This document shows, piece by piece, positions 60,005 to 64,000 of a stretch of 64,000 nt of DNA. A program made the position numbers and the translations under genes. This stretch comes from Chloroflexota bacterium (GTDB lineage: Bacteria; Chloroflexota; Chloroflexia; Thermomicrobiales; UBA6265). Positions within the stretch are counted from its first letter, which is position 1; every line of letters begins with the position of its first letter. The notes below the pieces were generated by a model. It saw only the letters and a program-made list of their open reading frames with translations, did not search any database and had not been told where the DNA came from. The stretch spans positions 62,001-126,000 of the forward strand of contig JAEWEG010000018.1 of assembly GCA_023389575.1 (NCBI GenBank), in the 5' to 3' direction.

Positions 60005-61057
60005 ATGATCGAACTTGAGGCGAGAGACGAAACAGACATGCACCAGGACGCCGCCGATGCCGGGGTTAACTTCGTGCCCTCGCTGCGGGGTCGCCACCTG
60101 CTGCGCGATACCGATCTCTCCCCGGCCGAGATCACGGCCCTGATCGAGACGGCCGGTGTCCTCAAGCGACTGCGCGCCGAGCACGCTCCCCACGCCTGGC
60201 TGGCGGGCAAGACGCTGGGCCTCATCTTCCAGCATCCGAGCACGCGAACCCGCACGGCCTTCCAGGCCGGCATGGAGCAGCTCGGTGGCCAGGCGATCTT
60301 CCTGGGCGTCGACGACCTGCAGCTGCGGCGCGGCGAAACGATCCAGGACACGGCGGCCATCTTCAGCCGCTATGTCGATGGCATCGCGGTGCGCGTCGAG
60401 AACATCGACGACCTGGTCGAACTTGCCTCCGGGGCGACGGTGCCGGTGTTCAACGGCCTCACGTCCAGCAACCACCCGATCGAGGCGTTGAGCGACGTCT
60501 TCACGCTTCGGGAGCGGTTTGGGGTTCTCAAGGGGCTCAAGTTCGCCTACCTTGGCGACGGCAATAACGTCTGCCACTCGCTGATGCTCGCGCTGACGGC
60601 GGTGGGAGTGGACTTTGCCTATGCCGGACCGGACGATTTCGGCCCGGACCCAGAGGTGGTGGAAACCGCCCGGCGGCTGGCTGAAGCCGCGGGGAGCACG
60701 CTCCAGATGACCACCGATCCATACGCGGCGGTGAACAACGCCGACGCGGTCTACACCGATGTCCACGAAAGCATGGGCGAGCAGGTCAATCCCGCCAAGC
60801 TCATGGCACTGGCACCCTTCCGGGTCACCCAGGCGGTGATGGACGCCGCGAAACCGGAGGCGGTCTTCATGCACTGCTTGCCGTTGCACCGCGGGCAGGA
60901 AGTCGAATCCGAGGTCGCCGATGGTCCACGTTCGATCATCTTCGACCAGGCGGAGAACAGGCTTCATGTCCACAAGGCGGTCCTGCTGCAGGCGCTGCAT
61001 GACGAGCGTCATGAACCCGAGCCGGAAGGCGATGGGGCAGGTCGAACGTCAGGTTGA
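60005..61057 (+). CDS. ornithine carbamoyltransferase paralogue
   Basis: A 350-residue carbamoyltransferase of the same family, closely similar to the upstream argF. The carbamoyl-phosphate motif HPSTRTR and the MHCLPLHR motif are intact, but the HPxQ motif reads NHPIEALSD (Gln to Glu) and the C-terminus is extended by an acidic tail (HDERHEPEPEGDGAGRTSG). The substrate may differ, for example a modified or carrier-bound ornithine (inference). ATG 60005 is the annotated start; ATG 60038 is an alternative. lysW follows 56 bases later. Confidence 0.88.
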   Translation: MIELEARDETDMHQDAADAGVNFVPSLRGRHLLRDTDLSPAEITALIETAGVLKRLRAEHAPHAWLAGKTLGLIFQHPSTRTRTAFQAGMEQLGGQAIFLGVDDLQLRRGETIQDTAAIFSRYVDGIAVRVENIDDLVELASGATVPVFNGLTSSNHPIEALSDVFTLRERFGVLKGLKFAYLGDGNNVCHSLMLALTAVGVDFAYAGPDDFGPDPEVVETARRLAEAAGSTLQMTTDPYAAVNNADAVYTDVHESMGEQVNPAKLMALAPFRVTQAVMDAAKPEAVFMHCLPLHRGQEVESEVADGPRSIIFDQAENRLHVHKAVLLQALHDERHEPEPEGDGAGRTSG

Positions 61058-61113
61058 TGAGAATGTGGCGGGCACGGGTGTGACCGCTGTACAGGTCAAA
61101 AGGAGAAACGGGA

Positions 61114-61284
61114 ATGTCGGCAGTTGAATGTCCGGAGTGCGGTGGCGGTATCGAGGTCGATGACAAGGTCGAGCAGGGCGAGATTGTTCCCTGCCCCGAT
61201 TGTGGCGCCGATCTCGAAGTCTTGAGTGTCAATCCGGTCAGCCTCGGCCTTGCGCCGGAAGAAGGCGAAGACTGGGGCGAGTAA
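61114..61284 (+). CDS. lysW: LysW amino-group carrier protein
   Basis: A small carrier whose C-terminal glutamate is linked to the amino acid intermediate during lysine or ornithine synthesis. The 56-residue protein has a zinc-finger-like fold (VECPECGGGIEVDD, IVPCPDCGADLEVL) and the hallmark C-terminal EDWGE. AAAAGGAG lies 9 bases upstream. Together with lysK and lysX, and behind argF and an arginine-type T-box, it suggests LysW-carried ornithine synthesis. Confidence 0.97.
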   Translation: MSAVECPECGGGIEVDDKVEQGEIVPCPDCGADLEVLSVNPVSLGLAPEEGEDWGE

Positions 61285-61379
61285 TCGCGCCCATCGAGTA
61301 TGCCGGACCGCGTTGGCGGCCGGCCGGATGATGGGTAGCTGGCGATGGGGAACGCCCCACGCCTTTGGAGGAGTCTGAC

Positions 61380-62273
61380 GTGACGGCAATCGGCGTGCTC
61401 TGCGCGCGTGTGCGCGTGGAAGAGAAACAGATCATCGCGGCAATCGGCGAGGCCGGGTTTGTCGTGGTGCCCGTTCCTCCCGCGAGCATGCCCTTGCCTC
61501 CCGGCCCGGCATCGCGCTCCTGCGCGGTGCTGGGCGAGTTCCTCGATGCGTCATCCGGCGAAACCACCGGCGTGGGTGTGAATACGCTCATCGACCGGGC
61601 GGCGAACCGGGCCGTGGCGGCCAGTACGCTCCCTCTCGTTCGCGCCTTTGGCGTGCGGACGCTGGACGCGGGAATCGCCGCCACCGGTACGCGGCTGCAG
61701 GTAGCTTCGGCGCTGGCGGCCTCGGGTGTCGCCCGGCCAGAGTCGCTGGTCGGCTTCTCCGAGGAGTCCGCCGTGGCGGGAGTCCGGCGGCTTGGCTATC
61801 CGGCCACGCTGTTTGGTCTCATGCCGGGCTCGGCGTCGACCTCGCTGCTGGATTCCGACACGGCCGACGCGGTGATCGAACATCGCGTCGTGCTGGGCGA
61901 GGATTCCGAGGCGATCATGCTGTTGCAGGCCGGCGCGCCCGCCGCCGAACAGCGTTCGGTGGTGCATGTGATTGGCGGCGAGGCCATCGCCTTCGCTGGC
62001 GCCCAACCGGAGGAGCACGGGCTCGATATCGCCAGGGACGCCGCTCGCGCGATCCAGGCATCGATCGCCGCGATCGAAATCGCCATCATCGATGGGAAGA
62101 CTGTCGTTTGGGATGTGCAGCCGGTGGCGGACTTCCGACAGGCGACCCTGTTGGGTGACATGACCGTGGCCGGGGCGATCGCCAGGCTCGCCGGATCGCA
62201 CGCCCAGGCAACCATCGGCTCGCCGGTGGCCATGAGCGAGGAGGTGCACCATGGCGTCGCCCTCAGCGCTTGA
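61380..62273 (+). CDS. LysX-like ATP-grasp paralogue lacking ATP-binding residues
   Basis: A 297-residue protein that aligns over its length with LysX/ArgX. AIGVLCARVRVEEKQIIAAI parallels RLGVLVSFLRQEEKLILSAA of the true LysX downstream. The ATP-grasp lysine site AVLKPVTGSWGR is replaced by ATLFGLMPGSAS (Lys141 equivalent becomes Phe145), and the earlier CDDKARAS lysine is also lost. It is therefore probably inactive as a ligase and may be a regulatory or scaffold partner. GTG 61380 has GGAGGAG 6 bases upstream. It overlaps lysK by 23 bases. Confidence 0.82.
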   Translation: MTAIGVLCARVRVEEKQIIAAIGEAGFVVVPVPPASMPLPPGPASRSCAVLGEFLDASSGETTGVGVNTLIDRAANRAVAASTLPLVRAFGVRTLDAGIAATGTRLQVASALAASGVARPESLVGFSEESAVAGVRRLGYPATLFGLMPGSASTSLLDSDTADAVIEHRVVLGEDSEAIMLLQAGAPAAEQRSVVHVIGGEAIAFAGAQPEEHGLDIARDAARAIQASIAAIEIAIIDGKTVVWDVQPVADFRQATLLGDMTVAGAIARLAGSHAQATIGSPVAMSEEVHHGVALSA

Positions 62274-63333
62274 CGAAAGCCCAACGTCAACGGATCAGCA
62301 GGCCGATATCGACCTGCTGCATGGCCTGGTGAGTATCGAAAGCCTGTCCGGCAACGAGGCGGCGGCGGTCGACTGGCTGCGCGGGCAAATGGCCTCACGC
62401 GGGATGACCGTTCTGGACGACGCGGCCGGCAACGCCGTGGCGACGGTCGGCACGGGTGAGCGGCATGTGGTGCTGCTCGGCCATATCGACACCGTTCCGG
62501 GCCGGATTCCGGTACGGATCGAGAACGGCGTGCTCTGGGGCCGTGGGGCGGTTGACGCCAAGGGGCCACTGGCCACCTTCGTGGCGGCGGCGAGCGCCGC
62601 GGCCAAGGACCTGAACTGCCGCGTGACGGTGGTTGGCGCGGTCGGCGAGGAAGTGATCGGGTCGCCTGGCGCGAACGAAGTCGCGAAATGGGATGCCCCG
62701 GATTTCTGCGTGATCGGTGAGCCGAGCGGGTGGGATGCCATCTGCCTTGGCTATCGTGGATCCCTCTCGCTGATCTATACGCTGGAGCAGTCCACCAGGC
62801 ACACGGCGGGACCGGGTGAGTCGGTGGCCGAGGAGGCGGTCCAGTTCTGGAACGAACTCCGGGCCGAACTCGACCGGTGGAACTCCGACGCGAAGGGCAG
62901 CTTCGATTCGATTGGGCACTCGCTACGGGCCTTCAATACCAGTGGCGACGGCCTGACCGACAAGGCCGTGCTGTCAATTGGCCTGCGACTGCCGCCCGGG
63001 CTGGATGTGGACCTCCTGCTGGAGCGCATTCGCACTCTGGGCGCGCCGGGCCAGTTCGTGATCGATGGCCTGCAGGAGGGATATCGCACCGCCAAGAGCA
63101 GCAAGCTCGTTCCGCCATTCCTGCGGTCCATTCGCCAGGAGGGCGGCACTCCGCGATTCACGCTGAAGCTGGGAACATCGGACATGAACGTCGTCGGTCC
63201 CGTCTGGAAATGCCCTATCGTGGCGTATGGTCCTGGCGATTCGTCGCTCGATCATACGCCGGATGAGCGGATCGTCCTCAGCGAATACCTGCGATCCGTG
63301 CAGGTGTTGCGAAACGTATTGCTGGCGCTGTAG
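62251..63333 (+). CDS. lysK: [LysW]-lysine/ornithine hydrolase
   Basis: Releases the finished amino acid from LysW. The 360-residue M20-family zinc peptidase has HVVLLGHIDTVPGRIPVR (zinc His, Asp), WGRGAVDAKGPLATFV, AVGEEVIGSPGANE (catalytic Glu), IGEPSGWDAICLGYRGSLS and the closing LGTSDMNVVG and YGPGDSSLDHTP. GAGGAGG lies 6 bases before ATG 62251, inside the previous gene. Whether it releases lysine, ornithine or both is not decided by sequence here. Confidence 0.93.
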   Translation: MASPSALDESPTSTDQQADIDLLHGLVSIESLSGNEAAAVDWLRGQMASRGMTVLDDAAGNAVATVGTGERHVVLLGHIDTVPGRIPVRIENGVLWGRGAVDAKGPLATFVAAASAAAKDLNCRVTVVGAVGEEVIGSPGANEVAKWDAPDFCVIGEPSGWDAICLGYRGSLSLIYTLEQSTRHTAGPGESVAEEAVQFWNELRAELDRWNSDAKGSFDSIGHSLRAFNTSGDGLTDKAVLSIGLRLPPGLDVDLLLERIRTLGAPGQFVIDGLQEGYRTAKSSKLVPPFLRSIRQEGGTPRFTLKLGTSDMNVVGPVWKCPIVAYGPGDSSLDHTPDERIVLSEYLRSVQVLRNVLLAL

Positions 63334-63374
63334 CCGCCCGGCTCGCGTTTCCAGAAAGTCAGGAACCAGACGTC

Positions 63375-64000
63375 ATGACCACGGTAGTCTCAACAGCGGG
63401 AATCAGGCTGGGAGTCCTTGTCTCCTTCCTGCGGCAGGAAGAAAAGCTCATTCTCTCGGCGGCCCGGGCGCGCGGCATGAAGGTAACCCCACTCTTCGAC
63501 CGCGAGCTGGTGCTCAATGTATCGGCCCCGACCGCCGCCGCCAGCGGGATCGAGATCGACGTGCTGCTCGACCGTAGCGTGGTTCACTCGCGGGCCGGAT
63601 ATACCCTGTTCGCGATGGACCGGTGGGGTATCCCCACGCTGAACTCCTCGCAGGCGGTCACGATCTGCGACGACAAGGCCCGGGCCAGCATGGTCCTGGA
63701 AGCGGCCGGAATTCCATCTCCGCGCACGTTCGTCACGTACTCGGTGGAGGCGGCGCTGGAGGCCTGCGAGGCGCTGGGCTATCCGGCCGTGCTGAAGCCG
63801 GTCACGGGGTCGTGGGGGCGGTTGATCGCCCGGGTGAACGGCCCGGAGCAGGCCCGAGCCATCATCTCGCAGAAGTCCGAGCACGGCTCGTTTCACCACG
63901 AGATTTACTACGTGCAGGAATTCATCGAGAAACCGGGCCGCGACATCCGGGCCTACGTGATCGGCGGCAGGGTGGTCGCGGCGTCCTACCGCACATCCGA
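63375..64000 (+). CDS. lysX: [LysW]-aminoadipate/glutamate ligase (3' end outside window)
   Basis: An ATP-grasp ligase that attaches alpha-aminoadipate or glutamate to LysW. 208 residues are visible; the C-terminus is cut by the window. Conserved: RLGVLVSFLRQEEKLILSAA, the CDDKARASMVLEAAGIPSPR linker, AVLKPVTGSWGRLIARVNGP with ATP-binding Lys141, and EIYYVQEFIEKPGRDIRAYV. AGGAA lies about 10 bases before ATG 63375. The residues that distinguish LysX from ArgX lie beyond the window edge. Confidence 0.94.
   Translation, partial: MTTVVSTAGIRLGVLVSFLRQEEKLILSAARARGMKVTPLFDRELVLNVSAPTAAASGIEIDVLLDRSVVHSRAGYTLFAMDRWGIPTLNSSQAVTICDDKARASMVLEAAGIPSPRTFVTYSVEAALEACEALGYPAVLKPVTGSWGRLIARVNGPEQARAIISQKSEHGSFHHEIYYVQEFIEKPGRDIRAYVIGGRVVAASYRTS

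Overview
The window is 64 kb of GC-rich, gene-dense bacterial DNA with no transposase, integrase, rRNA, tRNA or CRISPR array that I can see. The genes suggest a monoderm-like member of Chloroflexota, class Thermomicrobia (inference only). Pointers are LysW-type amino-acid biosynthesis, twin-arginine signals on many exported proteins, VanW/LCP/SH3 envelope proteins, a coproporphyrin-type ferrochelatase pair, and T-box and SAM-I leaders.

Layout. 1-10.0 kb: carbohydrate and amine catabolism (GH13 amylase, PfkB sugar kinase, orphan sugar ABC ATPase, Gfo/Idh and aldo/keto reductases, two FAD amine/amino-acid oxidases). 10.3-19.1 kb: apt, two Tat-exported SH3 proteins, azlCD, small enzymes, a TipA-like MerR regulator with its operator, a thioredoxin-like protein, an LCP protein and tyrS. 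19.2-24.7 kb: an Fe-S-type ArsR/SufR-like regulator, pyrH, aconitase and an FMN reductase. 24.9-30.3 kb: four tandem paralogous exported proteins of unknown function. 30.4-37.8 kb: acidic zinc-ribbon protein, DUF1989 protein, late haem genes, a class A beta-lactamase-like protein and a sugar dehydrogenase. 37.9-42.7 kb: a solute-binding protein and the metX-metY operon under a SAM-I riboswitch. 42.8-51.6 kb: a two-component system, a VanW protein and a 1056-residue amidase with eight SH3 repeats.

51.7-58.2 kb is the most unusual part. It is a tightly coupled five-gene operon: a helical-repeat protein with a C-terminal HELTH metallopeptidase motif, a gingipain/caspase-like cysteine peptidase candidate, an acyl carrier protein, an intact ketosynthase, and a second ketosynthase that has lost its active-site residues (chain-length-factor-like). 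I know no described system with this make-up.

58.2-64 kb: an arginine/lysine operon headed by a T-box leader. It holds two ornithine carbamoyltransferase paralogues, the carrier protein lysW, a LysX-like ATP-grasp protein that has lost ATP-binding residues, lysK and the start of lysX. Together these point to LysW-carried ornithine (and/or lysine) synthesis feeding arginine.
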